A DNA stretch of 64,000 bases, taken from Sinorhizobium psoraleae. Lineage in GTDB: Bacteria; Pseudomonadota; Alphaproteobacteria; Rhizobiales; Rhizobiaceae. A model generated the notes under the pieces. The model saw nothing but the letters and a program-made list of their open reading frames with translations. It had not been told where the DNA came from and did no database searches. The stretch covers positions 558,001 to 622,000 of the forward strand of contig NZ_JABEKV010000003.1 in the NCBI RefSeq assembly GCF_013283645.1, given 5' to 3'. Each line of letters opens with the position of its first letter. The stretch's first letter is position 1. Positions 18,473 through 26,722 of this stretch are shown here, in pieces. Position numbers and translations under genes: made by a program.

Positions 18473-19159
18473 GTGACAAATGCAGCGGCGCGGGAAGGCA
18501 GGGCGACCGGCATACGCCCGATGAGCGTGGTCGATGGCGTCTATGACAGCATCTATCACCGGCTGATGTCGCTTGAAATTGCGCCTGGTGCACGCATTCC
18601 GATTGATGTCCTCGCTCGCGAACTCGGCGTTTCGCAGACGCCGATCCGCGAGGCCCTGAGCCGTCTGGAACGTGAGGGCCTTGTTCGCAAGGAGCATCTG
18701 ATCGGCTATAGCGCAGCCCCTCAATGGACGCGCAAGCAGTTCGAAGACCTCTATGCTTTTCGCCTGCTGATCGAACCCGAAGCTGCCCGGCTTGCCGCGA
18801 TCAATATGACTCCTGAGGCGCTCCAGCAGCTCGAGAATTCCGCCGCCGACATGGGCCACGGCGAGGCGCCTGTCGATCGCAACACGCGCTACTCGCGCTT
18901 TGCCCGCGCCGATGCGCAGTTCCATGACGCGATCTTGAAAATCGCCGGAAACGACGTGATCCGCAGCACTTTGTCGAACCAGCATGTCCACCTGCACATC
19001 TTCCGGCTGATGTTCCACACCCGGGTGACTCAGGAGGCGCTCGAGGAGCATGAGAACCTGCTGGCTGCCTTCCGGGCGCGCGATCCGCAGGGCGCATATG
19101 ATACCATGCGCGTCCACATCGAACGCTCGCGCGACCGCTTGCTTTCGGCTTTCGAATGA
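18473..19159 (+). CDS. GntR-family regulator with FCD-type ligand domain
   Basis: A 228-residue regulator with an N-terminal winged helix (YDSIYHRLMSLEIAPGARIP, LARELGVSQTPIREALSRLE) and a C-terminal helical FCD domain with metal-ligand-like residues (FHDAILKIAGN, HLHIFR, EEHENLLAAF). A GTG start at 18473 is chosen because GGAG lies 7 bases upstream. The ATG at 18446 has no site. It is coupled to the ABC ATPase gene by an ATGA overlap, so it is part of that operon and probably controls both divergent operons through the 18396-18423 repeats. Confidence 0.88.
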   Translation: MTNAAAREGRATGIRPMSVVDGVYDSIYHRLMSLEIAPGARIPIDVLARELGVSQTPIREALSRLEREGLVRKEHLIGYSAAPQWTRKQFEDLYAFRLLIEPEAARLAAINMTPEALQQLENSAADMGHGEAPVDRNTRYSRFARADAQFHDAILKIAGNDVIRSTLSNQHVHLHIFRLMFHTRVTQEALEEHENLLAAFRARDPQGAYDTMRVHIERSRDRLLSAFE

Positions 19160-20751
19160 ACGCGGTCCCGTCTCCCAATCCGGTCGTGGCGCCGCCAAAC
19201 CCGGCTGTTGCCGCGCTCAGGGCCGAAGGGCTTGGCAAGGCCTATGGTCTGATCACCGTCCTGTCGGACGTCACGCTTGAGATTGAAGCCGGGGAGGTTC
19301 ACGCCATTATCGGTGAGAACGGCGCCGGAAAATCGACGCTGATGAAGCTCCTTTCCGGCCATGTCGCCCCAACGGCCGGCCGCCTGCTCATGGAGGGGAG
19401 GTCGGTTGAGTTCCGAAATGCGGTGGAAGCCGAAAATGCCGGCATCGTACTCGTGCATCAGGAAATCCTGCTCGCTGCCGACCTCACGGTTGCGGAAAAC
19501 CTGTTTCTGGGACGCGAGGTCGGCCGCGGTCTGATGGTCAACGACCGGGCGATGAACCGACGCGCGGCCGAACTGCTCGCGCGGGTCGGTTCAACGGCCC
19601 GGCCGCGCGACCGTGTGGGTGAACTGCCGCTCGCCCAGCGCCAGCTCGTGCAGATCGCGCGCGCCCTTCTGGATGAGCGCAAGGTCATCATCTTCGACGA
19701 GCCGACTGCGGTTCTCGCAAACGACGAGGTGGCGGCGCTGCTCGACATCGTACGCAGCTTGCGCGACCACGGGGTTGCGGTGCTCTACATCTCCCATCGA
19801 CTAGACGAGGTTCAGGCGCTTGCCGACCGCATCACCGTGCTTCGTGACGGCCGCATGATCGGGACCTGGCCGGCGGCAGGCCTCGGGCAGCGTGAAATGG
19901 CGGAACTGATGGTCGGGCGAGAGCTGGACATGCTCTATCCGCATAAGCGACCTGCCACGACCGCTGCTCCAATTCTGTCGGTCACCAACCTTGCCGTCGA
20001 CAACGGTTCGCAGAGGGTCTCCTTCAGCGTTAGCCCCGGCGAAGTGCTGGGTATCGGCGGCATGATCGGGGCGGGTCGTACCGAACTGATCGAGGGCCTG
20101 ATTGGCCTTCGTCCGTCAGAGGTGGAAAGCGTCGTCCTGAACGGCCGGGAGATCGGGAACCGCTCCGTCCGTACCCTAATGGACGCCGGCCTCGTCTACC
20201 TGACCGAGGACCGCAAGGGCAAAGGCCTGCTCCTGGAGGAGAAGCTCGGCCCTAACCTCACCCTGCAGGCGCTTGATACGATCAATCCGGGTGTCTTTCT
20301 GGACAAGCGGGGAGAGCTTTCCTGCCTTCAGAAGGCGGTCGTCGATTACGATATTCGCGTGCGCTCGCTGCGCCTTGAGGCCAGCAAGCTTTCGGGCGGG
20401 AACCAGCAGAAGCTGCTTCTTGCCAAGGTCATGATGGCCGATCCCTCCGTGATCATCATCGATGAGCCGACGCGCGGAATCGACATCGGCAACAAGAGCC
20501 AGATCTATGACTTCATCGACGGGATGGTGCGCGCCGGCAAGGCCTGCATCGTCATCTCGTCGGAAATGCCGGAGCTCGTGGGCCTTGCCGACCGCGTGCT
20601 GGTGATGCGGGCCGGGAGGATCGCCGCCGAGCTTCGCGGCACTGATATCAATGAGGAAAATGTCGTCTACGCCGCCACGACCGGGGGGCATGCAGACGTC
20701 GGGGAGGAGAAACATGACCGTAGCGACAGTAACAATCGCGCCCACGGATGA
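19156..20751 (+). CDS. Sugar-type ABC importer ATPase (RbsA/MglA family)
   Basis: A 531-residue fused double ATPase. The first domain has Walker A GENGAGKST (about residue 53), a PLAQRQLVQIARAL signature and Walker B VIIFDEPTAVL. The second has a degenerate Walker A (GMIGAGRTE, as usual in this family), signature LSGGNQQK and Walker B IIIDEPTRGID. The start overlaps the GntR stop, and the stop lies 35 bases inside the permease gene. It energises uptake of a carbohydrate or polyol-like compound. The substrate is unknown. Confidence 0.93.
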   Translation: MNAVPSPNPVVAPPNPAVAALRAEGLGKAYGLITVLSDVTLEIEAGEVHAIIGENGAGKSTLMKLLSGHVAPTAGRLLMEGRSVEFRNAVEAENAGIVLVHQEILLAADLTVAENLFLGREVGRGLMVNDRAMNRRAAELLARVGSTARPRDRVGELPLAQRQLVQIARALLDERKVIIFDEPTAVLANDEVAALLDIVRSLRDHGVAVLYISHRLDEVQALADRITVLRDGRMIGTWPAAGLGQREMAELMVGRELDMLYPHKRPATTAAPILSVTNLAVDNGSQRVSFSVSPGEVLGIGGMIGAGRTELIEGLIGLRPSEVESVVLNGREIGNRSVRTLMDAGLVYLTEDRKGKGLLLEEKLGPNLTLQALDTINPGVFLDKRGELSCLQKAVVDYDIRVRSLRLEASKLSGGNQQKLLLAKVMMADPSVIIIDEPTRGIDIGNKSQIYDFIDGMVRAGKACIVISSEMPELVGLADRVLVMRAGRIAAELRGTDINEENVVYAATTGGHADVGEEKHDRSDSNNRAHG

Positions 20752-21709
20752 CGGAGCGCGCTTTCGCTGGGCCGATCTGGCGCCCTTCATCGCCCTTGCG
20801 GTGATCGTGCTGTTCGGGGCGCTGGTGAATTCAAACTTCGTGTCGTCGGCCAATCTCATCAACGTTATCACGCGGAGCGCCTTCATCGCGATCATCGCGG
20901 TCGGGGCGACATTCGTGATCTCGTCCGGCGGGCTGGACCTGTCGGTGGGTTCGATGATGGCCTTCGTCACCGGCCTCATGATCATGGTGATGAACTATCT
21001 CGCCCCGGCATTCGGAAACTGGGCGATCCCGATGGGAGCGGGCGTGGCGCTGCTGGTCGGATCGCTATGCGGCCTCTTCAACGGACTCATCGTGACAGTC
21101 GGGCGAATAGAACCTTTCATCGTCACGTTGGGCACGATGGGCATTTTCCGCGCCTTCATCACCTTCATGACCGATGGCGGCTCGTTGCCGATCGATCGCA
21201 GCCTCCGGGAAGCCTATCGGCCGGTCTATTTCGGCAGCATCTTCGGTATCCCTTATCCGGTGCTCATCACCTTCGTCGTCGTCATGCTTGGCGCCTTCCT
21301 GCTCTACAAGACGAAGTATGGCCGCCGCTTGACATCGGCGGGATCCAATGTCGAGGTCGCGCGCTTTTCCGGCGTCAATGTCTCTGCCGTGCGCACCGTT
21401 GCCTACGTCATCCAGGGCGTCTGCGTCTCCGTCGCCGCCATCTGCTATGTGCCGCGGCTCGGCGCGGCGACGCCCACCACCGGGCAGCTCTGGGAACTGC
21501 AGGTCATCACTGCAGTCGTGATCGGCGGCACCCTGCTCCGCGGCGGGCGGGGGCGCATTGGCGGCACAGTGGCCGGCGCCCTCATCCTCGAGGTGATCGC
21601 CAACGTCACGGTTCTGTCGGACATGGTCTCGGAATATCTCGTCGCCGCCGTTCAGGGAGCGATCATCATCATCGCCATGCTGGCGCACCGCTTTACTGCC
21701 AACCGCTGA
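20714..21709 (+). CDS. Sugar-type ABC importer permease (RbsC family)
   Basis: A 331-residue membrane protein with about nine or ten helices. It has the RbsC-like segments ISSGGLDLSVGSMMAFV and GTLLRGGRGRIGGTVAGALI. The ATG at 20714 has a GGGGAGGAG site, and the gene overlaps the end of the ATPase gene. It forms the channel with the ATPase and the following binding protein. Confidence 0.92.
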   Translation: MTVATVTIAPTDDGARFRWADLAPFIALAVIVLFGALVNSNFVSSANLINVITRSAFIAIIAVGATFVISSGGLDLSVGSMMAFVTGLMIMVMNYLAPAFGNWAIPMGAGVALLVGSLCGLFNGLIVTVGRIEPFIVTLGTMGIFRAFITFMTDGGSLPIDRSLREAYRPVYFGSIFGIPYPVLITFVVVMLGAFLLYKTKYGRRLTSAGSNVEVARFSGVNVSAVRTVAYVIQGVCVSVAAICYVPRLGAATPTTGQLWELQVITAVVIGGTLLRGGRGRIGGTVAGALILEVIANVTVLSDMVSEYLVAAVQGAIIIIAMLAHRFTANR

Positions 21710-21738
21710 AAACAGCACCGACTTCAAAGGAGGAGAAA

Positions 21739-22707
21739 ATGAAGTCTGTTATCCATAAGGCTGGACTCTTGTTATCGACGGCTACCCTGGTCCTCGCTCT
21801 ACCGCTAGGCAGCACTCAGGCCCAGGAGAGGAACGTGACTGTCGCCGTCTCGATTCCGGCCGCAACGCATGGATGGACCGGAGGGGTCGTCTACCATGCA
21901 GAGCAGGCTGAAAAAGAGGTCGAGGCTGCGTTTGCAAATGTAGACGTCGTGCTGTCGACCGCGTCGTCGGCGACCGCGCAGGTCTCGGCGCTCGAAGATC
22001 TATCGGCGACCCGGAAGCTCGACGCGCTGGTCATCCTGCCCTTTACGTCGGAGGAACTGACGGGGCCGGTCGAGCAGATCAAGGAAAAGGGCACCTTCAT
22101 TTCCGTGGTCGACCGTGGCCTCGCCGACCCAACGATCCAGGACCTCTATGTCGCTGGCGACAACATCGCCGTGGGTGCCAATACGGCGCGCTGGCTTTCC
22201 GACAAGCTAGGTGGCGAGGGCGAGATCGTCGTGTTGCGCGGTATCCCGACCGTCATCGACGACGAACGCATAAAAGGCTTCTCGGACGTCATCAACAAGA
22301 CGAACATCAAGATCCTCGATATCCAGTATGCCAACTGGAACCAGGACGAAGCCTTCAAGTTGATGCAGGACTATCTAGCAAAGTACCCGAAGATCGATGC
22401 CGTCTGGGCCAACGACGACGACATGCTGCTCGGCGTGATCGAGGCCGTCGATCGTGCGGGTCGCAAGGACATCAAGTATGCGCTCGGCGGCAACGGCATG
22501 AAGCAGGTCATCGAAATGGTGAAGGAAGGCAACGAGCGCACACCGGTCTCGACTCCCTATCCGCCGTCGATGATCAAGTCGGCCATCTACATGACAGCGG
22601 CACAATTCGCTGGGCAGGCGCCCATGCGCGGTTCATTCCTGCTCGGTGCGCCGCTGATCACCCCGGAAAACGCCGACCAGTTCTATTTCCCCGATTCCCC
22701 ATTCTGA
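21739..22707 (+). CDS. Sugar-type ABC substrate-binding protein (Peripla_BP_4)
   Basis: A 322-residue periplasmic protein with a signal peptide ending near TQAQE and a RbsB-like fold (SIPAATHGWTGGV, DALVILPFTSEE, VVDRGLAD, DAVWANDDDMLLGVIEA). The start follows AAAGGAGGAG. It binds the substrate for the two preceding transporter subunits. A stem-loop after the stop may let this gene be expressed more strongly than downstream sequence. Confidence 0.92.
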   Translation: MKSVIHKAGLLLSTATLVLALPLGSTQAQERNVTVAVSIPAATHGWTGGVVYHAEQAEKEVEAAFANVDVVLSTASSATAQVSALEDLSATRKLDALVILPFTSEELTGPVEQIKEKGTFISVVDRGLADPTIQDLYVAGDNIAVGANTARWLSDKLGGEGEIVVLRGIPTVIDDERIKGFSDVINKTNIKILDIQYANWNQDEAFKLMQDYLAKYPKIDAVWANDDDMLLGVIEAVDRAGRKDIKYALGGNGMKQVIEMVKEGNERTPVSTPYPPSMIKSAIYMTAAQFAGQAPMRGSFLLGAPLITPENADQFYFPDSPF

Positions 22708-22716
22708 TCCGAAACG

Positions 22717-22739
22717 GTGCCCGGCCGGCCGCCGGGCAC
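22717..22739 (+). terminator. Stem-loop between binding-protein and PfpI genes
   Basis: GTGCCCGG and CCGGGCAC form a perfect 8-bp stem around a 7-base loop, 9 bases after the binding-protein stop. There is no T-run, so it is more likely an mRNA-stabilising or attenuating hairpin than a full terminator. Confidence 0.55.
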
Positions 22740-22772
22740 TCGTCCGAAATTCATGACAACAGGAGACACGAC

Positions 22773-23360
22773 ATGACCGGCAAGAAGATCCTCATGCTGA
22801 CCGGCGAATTCACCGAGGAATACGAAATCTATGTCTTCCAGCAGGGAATGGAGGCGGTGGGCCATACGGTGCACGTCGTTTGCCCGGACAAAAAGGCCGG
22901 CGACCGCATCAAGACCTCCCTGCATGACTTCGAAGGCGACCAGACCTATACGGAAAAGCTCGGCCACTACGCCGACATCAACAAGACGTTTTCCGAAGTG
23001 CGGGTCGACGAATATGACGCGGTCTATGCAGCGGGCGGCCGCGGCCCGGAATACATCCGCACAGACAAACGCGTCCAAAACATAGTCCGCCATTTTCATG
23101 AGACGGGCAAGCCGATCTTCACAATCTGCCATGGCGTGCAGATCCTCATGGCCGTGCCTGGCGTGCTGGAAGGCCGCAAAGTCGCGGGTCTTGGCGCCTG
23201 CGAACCGGAGGTGACGGCTGTCGGCGGCACCTACATCGACGTGAAGCCCACCGAGGCCTATGTCGACGGCAACATGGTCTCGGCCAAAGGGTGGACGGGC
23301 CTTGCGGCTTTCATGCGCGAGTGCCTGAACGTGCTGGGCACGAAGATCACGCACACGTAG
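22773..23360 (+). CDS. DJ-1/PfpI family protein
   Basis: A 195-residue protein of the DJ-1/PfpI class I glutamine-amidotransferase-like superfamily. The nucleophile elbow is ICHGVQ (Cys near residue 118), with GGRGPEYIR forming the partner region. Members act as glyoxalases or deglycases, as chaperones, or as hydratases and isomerases of small carbonyl compounds. Here it is the last gene of the ABC operon. A role in handling a reactive carbonyl intermediate of the pathway is plausible but not shown. A strong terminator follows. Confidence 0.85.
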   Translation: MTGKKILMLTGEFTEEYEIYVFQQGMEAVGHTVHVVCPDKKAGDRIKTSLHDFEGDQTYTEKLGHYADINKTFSEVRVDEYDAVYAAGGRGPEYIRTDKRVQNIVRHFHETGKPIFTICHGVQILMAVPGVLEGRKVAGLGACEPEVTAVGGTYIDVKPTEAYVDGNMVSAKGWTGLAAFMRECLNVLGTKITHT

Positions 23361-23390
23361 TCGATTGACCTGAGATCGATAACAGCTTCG

Positions 23391-23418
23391 CCCTCGGGTG
23401 GTCGGCCCGAGGGAGTTT
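23391..23418 (+). terminator. Rho-independent terminator after the PfpI gene
   Basis: CCCTCGGG (23391-23398) pairs with CCCGAGGG (23406-23413) around a 7-base loop and is followed by AGTTTT. It ends the rightward operon that starts with the GntR gene. Confidence 0.75.
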
Positions 23419-23731
23419 TGCGCAGCCAAAGCCAGTTTGCGGGGTGCGGTCCGCTGTACCAAGTGCAGTTTTATCGTGTGATCTGCTCCATGTTCGCTGA
23501 CCTGGGAAAAACGTTCGCCGGCTCGAACCTTCAAGACCCTTGAATGATAGGGTCGGCGGTTCGAATCCTGACAAGGCGACGGATGCATAGTCGACTCCCG
23601 AGCTGCGCTGTAGCAGGACGGATTCAAATTCTGGGGTGTCGATCCGCTCGCGCAAAAGGCGCTCGTCCAGCGTCAGGAACGGATGGATGATGTTGGCGTC
23701 GACTCGCCTCGCGCCACAAAGAACCAGACAA
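23419..23731. other. Intergenic region with a tRNA-like fragment
   Basis: Around 23532-23578 the plus strand has a possible anticodon-type hairpin (GACCC...GGGTC) followed by GGTTCGAATCC, the conserved T-arm sequence of a tRNA, but acceptor and D arms cannot be paired. It may be a tRNA remnant left by an integration event. No complete tRNA or gene is supported. Confidence 0.3.
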
Positions 23732-24556
23732 TCACCTGTTTCTTCCGTCCTTGTGACCAAACCGCGTTTCAAGATAGTTCACCCCGAAAGAGACGACATC
23801 TTGCGCATCGAGCAGGTAGGAACGTGCGTCTCCCACTTGGCCTTCGCGATGCCGCCCCTGCGAGACGTACGCTTTCGCGATCGTCTCGACTTCATCCGGT
23901 TCTCCGTCAATGGCGAAGCAATCGAGGATGCCGTTCGTATCGAAGTCTTCAGCGGTCTCCCAAATTACTTCCCCGTTCGGTCCAAGCATCGGCATCTCAT
24001 AGGTCACACGGCGTTTGCCCGGGATATCGGCTATCGCCTCTGCGTAATGCAGCACGGTGACCGTATCGAGGGGAGCTCCAAGCAAGAGCACTTTTCCGCC
24101 GCGCCGGACAAAGCGTTCGACAGGAGAACCGCGGCCCAGAGCATGGCCCAGTCTGTGCGGCTCGATCAGCTCTTTCGCAAGCGCGCCGATGGCTATCAGT
24201 GACGCATCGGGATGCGCACTGCGCAATGCGCCGGGCGTCTCGGCCAGGAACTGGTTCAGCAGACCGAAACCACGATAGGTTCGGGCGGTCGCGGGATCGA
24301 ACGGCGGCCAGTTGCGCCGCACCTCCTCCGCCATCTGAGCGCCGTTCAACGTCTCCTCATAGGGAGACCGATCCCAAGAGGCATAGCCCATCAAGGTCCC
24401 GGTTGGTCCTATGGCATCACGCAGCGCTGCAACCACGCTTTCGGCCCCTCCTTCGACCACGCCAATCGCCTTCAGCGAGGCATGCACCATCACGGCATCG
24501 CCTGTCTCTATGCCGAGCGCGTTGAGGTCCGATTTGAGTGTCGTCCTGTTCGTCAC
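23732..24556 (-). CDS. AAC(3)-family N-acetyltransferase
   Basis: A 274-residue acetyl-CoA-dependent transferase of the antibiotic_NAT (AAC(3)) family. The N terminus (LKSDLNALGIETGDAVMVHASLKAIG) is typical. GTLMGYASWD and SAHPDASLIAIG are family blocks. A GTG start at 24556 is favoured because GAGGA lies just upstream. An in-frame GTG at 24586 has a weaker site. Close relatives can acetylate aminoglycosides, but many environmental members have unknown substrates, so resistance should not be assumed. It stands alone, with a palindrome related to the neighbouring operator upstream. Confidence 0.85.
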   Translation of the reverse strand: MTNRTTLKSDLNALGIETGDAVMVHASLKAIGVVEGGAESVVAALRDAIGPTGTLMGYASWDRSPYEETLNGAQMAEEVRRNWPPFDPATARTYRGFGLLNQFLAETPGALRSAHPDASLIAIGALAKELIEPHRLGHALGRGSPVERFVRRGGKVLLLGAPLDTVTVLHYAEAIADIPGKRRVTYEMPMLGPNGEVIWETAEDFDTNGILDCFAIDGEPDEVETIAKAYVSQGRHREGQVGDARSYLLDAQDVVSFGVNYLETRFGHKDGRNR

Positions 24557-24617
24557 GTGGGTCCTCAGCTGTATGGTGACCGGCACTGCTCATGCGCCAT
24601 CACAGGGCTGATAGGTG

Positions 24618-24637
24618 TTATCGTATGCCCGATACGA
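24618..24637. promoter_or_regulatory. Palindrome upstream of the AAC(3)-like gene
   Basis: TCGTAT-GCCCG-ATACGA is a perfect 6-bp inverted repeat about 65 bases upstream of the start. Its left half extends to TTATCGTAT, one base different from the reverse complement of the ATACGATAT repeats at 18396-18423. It may be a GntR site. Confidence 0.4.
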
Positions 24638-24860
24638 CCGACAATGATCAAACGCCCACCGAATATGCGCGGCCATAAGACCTCGAACCGGCGCCACCGG
24701 ACGCGCGATTGCAACTCCAATGATCATACCGGCGGCAAATACGGCGGGAGGAAACAGTATTCCCTATGGCGGCGGTAGCCGGGGCGAGCGACTACGATGC
24801 CGCGATATCCGTTAAAGATCAGCCCGATATCCTCGAAGCTCGCGCGCAAGGGCCTAGTCG

Positions 24861-24908
24861 GATCTGGCGATCGCACGCGAGCGGTTTGCCCCGTGCGATC
24901 GCCAGATC
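24861..24908. repeat. 17-bp perfect inverted repeat
   Basis: GATCTGGCGATCGCACG (24861-24877) is exactly repeated in inverse at 24892-24908 with a 14-base loop. It lies 3' of the dehydratase gene (minus strand). No T-run follows on either strand, so it could be a terminator stem of the leftward operon or a protein site. Confidence 0.75.
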
Positions 24909-24943
24909 GTCAGTGCCAGATCGTCAGTGCCAGATCGTCAGTG
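24902..24943. repeat. Three tandem copies of a 14-bp unit
   Basis: CCAGATCGTCAGTG occurs at 24902, 24916 and 24930 with no spacer. The first copy overlaps the right arm of the inverted repeat, and the third contains the dehydratase stop codon. Slippage could add or remove 14-bp units at the 3' end of this operon. Confidence 0.85.
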
Positions 24944-26722
24944 GTTGTGCCGCGGCGGCGTCTTGGAGATTTTACGGAACTCGTCCGCCTTCCTGATCGT
25001 CGCGCCGTCGGCGAGCTGGGTCACGGTCTGGCGGTAGATCATCTGCCAGGGAGTGGCGTCCTCCGGTACCTTCGGAATACCCTCGGCCTTCCGGCGCTCG
25101 ATCTCGGCATCGTCCACCAACATGTCGCAGAGGCCTTCGTTGAAGTCGATGCGTATGGTGTCGCCGGTGCGTACCCAGGCAAGGCCGCCGCCGGCCGCGC
25201 TTTCGGGCGAGGCGTTCAGGATCGACGGGCTGTCAGCCGTGCCGGACTGGCGGCCGTCGCCGATCGTCGGAAGGCTCGTGATGCCGCGTTTCAGCAGGTG
25301 ATCCGGCGGCTGCATGTTGACCACTTCGGCCGAGCCGGGCCAACCCCTGGGACCGCTGCCGCGGATCACCAGGATGCAGTTCTCATCGATTTCGAGCGAG
25401 GGATCATTGATCCGCTTGTGGTACTCCTCAGACCCGTCGAAGACGATCGCGCGACCCTCGAATACGCCCTCGCGTCCCGGCTCCTGCAGGTAGCGCTTGC
25501 GGAAGCCGTCGGAAACGACGCTCATCTTCATGATGGCGAAGTCGAAGAGATTGCCCTTGAGGACGAGGAAGCCGGCGCGTTCGCGCAGCGGCTCGGCAAA
25601 AGGCCTGATCACTTCGCGGTCGTCGGATTCGCGGCCTTCGAGGTTTTCTGCCATGGTCTTGCCGGTCACCGTCGGACAGCTGCCGTCGATCTTGCCGGCC
25701 TTGAGCAGTTCCCACATGATTGCGGGCACACCGCCGGCACGATGGAAACGTTCGCCGAGATAGGCACCCGCCGGCTGGACATTGGCGAGCAGGGGTATGT
25801 CGTAGCCATGAACCTGCCAATCGTCCGGGTTGAGCGTCACTCCCGCGTGCTTGGCCATTGCCATCAGGTGCGGCTGAGCATTGGTCGAGCCGCCGATGGC
25901 GGAGTTGACCTTGATCGCGTTCAGGAACGCCTCGCGCGTCAGGATGTCGGATGGCTTGACGTCTTGAAGTACGAGCTCAACGGCGCGGCGGCCGGTGCGA
26001 TAGGCCATCTGTCCACGTTCGCGGTAGGCTGCCGGGATCGCCGCACAGCCGGTCAGCGACATGCCAAGCGCTTCGGCCATGGCGTTCATCGTGGACGCCG
26101 TACCCATGGTGTTGCAATGACCGACCGAGGGAGCGGAATCGAGGGCCGCTTCGAGGAACTCCTCGCGGGTTATTTCGCCGGCGGCATATTTGCGGCGCGA
26201 ACGCCAGATCACGGTGCCGGAGCCGACGAGATCGCCGTCGTGCCAGCCGTCGAGCATCGGTCCGCCGGAGAAGACGATGGCCGGAATGTCGACAGTCGAG
26301 GCGGCCATCAATGCCGACGGGGTGGTCTTGTCGCAGCCGGTCGTCAGGATCACGCCATCGAGCGGATAGCCGTAGAGGATCTCGACCAGCCCGAGATAGG
26401 CGAGGTTGCGGTCGAGCGCCGCCGTCGGCCTCTTGCAATTCTCGAACAGCGGATGGGTCGGGAACTCGATCGGAATGCCGCCCGCATCGCGGATGCCGTC
26501 GCGCAGGCGCTTCGCCAGCTCCAGATGGTGGCGGTTGCAGGGGTTGAGATCGCTACCCGACTGGGCGATGCCGATGATCGGTTTGCCGGACCGCAGCTCT
26601 TCCGGTGTGGTGCCGTAGTTCATGAAGCGCTCCAGGTAGAGCGCGGTCAGGTCCAGGTGCTCGGGGTTATCGAACCAGTCCTGCGAGCGCAGCCGCCGGG
26701 TTACCTTCCTGTCGTCGGTCAT
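24938..26722 (-). CDS. IlvD/Edd-family sugar-acid dehydratase (L-arabonate/D-xylonate dehydratase-like)
   Basis: A 594-residue iron-sulfur dehydratase. Cluster and active-site segments seen are SGSDLNPCNRHH, TTGCDKTTPSALMAA and GHCNTMGTASTMNAMAE. The length and sequence are like those of rhizobial pentonate dehydratases rather than IlvD proper. Such enzymes turn an aldonic acid into its 2-keto-3-deoxy form. A GGGAG site lies in the end of the upstream gene, and the start overlaps that stop by 4 bases. It is the last gene of a leftward operon with the LtnD-like and DenD-like dehydrogenases. The exact sugar acid is not determined. Confidence 0.88.
   Translation of the reverse strand: MTDDRKVTRRLRSQDWFDNPEHLDLTALYLERFMNYGTTPEELRSGKPIIGIAQSGSDLNPCNRHHLELAKRLRDGIRDAGGIPIEFPTHPLFENCKRPTAALDRNLAYLGLVEILYGYPLDGVILTTGCDKTTPSALMAASTVDIPAIVFSGGPMLDGWHDGDLVGSGTVIWRSRRKYAAGEITREEFLEAALDSAPSVGHCNTMGTASTMNAMAEALGMSLTGCAAIPAAYRERGQMAYRTGRRAVELVLQDVKPSDILTREAFLNAIKVNSAIGGSTNAQPHLMAMAKHAGVTLNPDDWQVHGYDIPLLANVQPAGAYLGERFHRAGGVPAIMWELLKAGKIDGSCPTVTGKTMAENLEGRESDDREVIRPFAEPLRERAGFLVLKGNLFDFAIMKMSVVSDGFRKRYLQEPGREGVFEGRAIVFDGSEEYHKRINDPSLEIDENCILVIRGSGPRGWPGSAEVVNMQPPDHLLKRGITSLPTIGDGRQSGTADSPSILNASPESAAGGGLAWVRTGDTIRIDFNEGLCDMLVDDAEIERRKAEGIPKVPEDATPWQMIYRQTVTQLADGATIRKADEFRKISKTPPRHNH

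Noticed and set aside
23532-23578. A functional tRNA gene
   Set aside because: Only T-arm-like and one hairpin element are present. Acceptor and D arms cannot be paired.
23732-24556. Calling the AAC(3)-like gene an acquired antibiotic resistance gene
   Set aside because: There is no integron, insertion sequence or other resistance gene next to it, and environmental family members often have other substrates.
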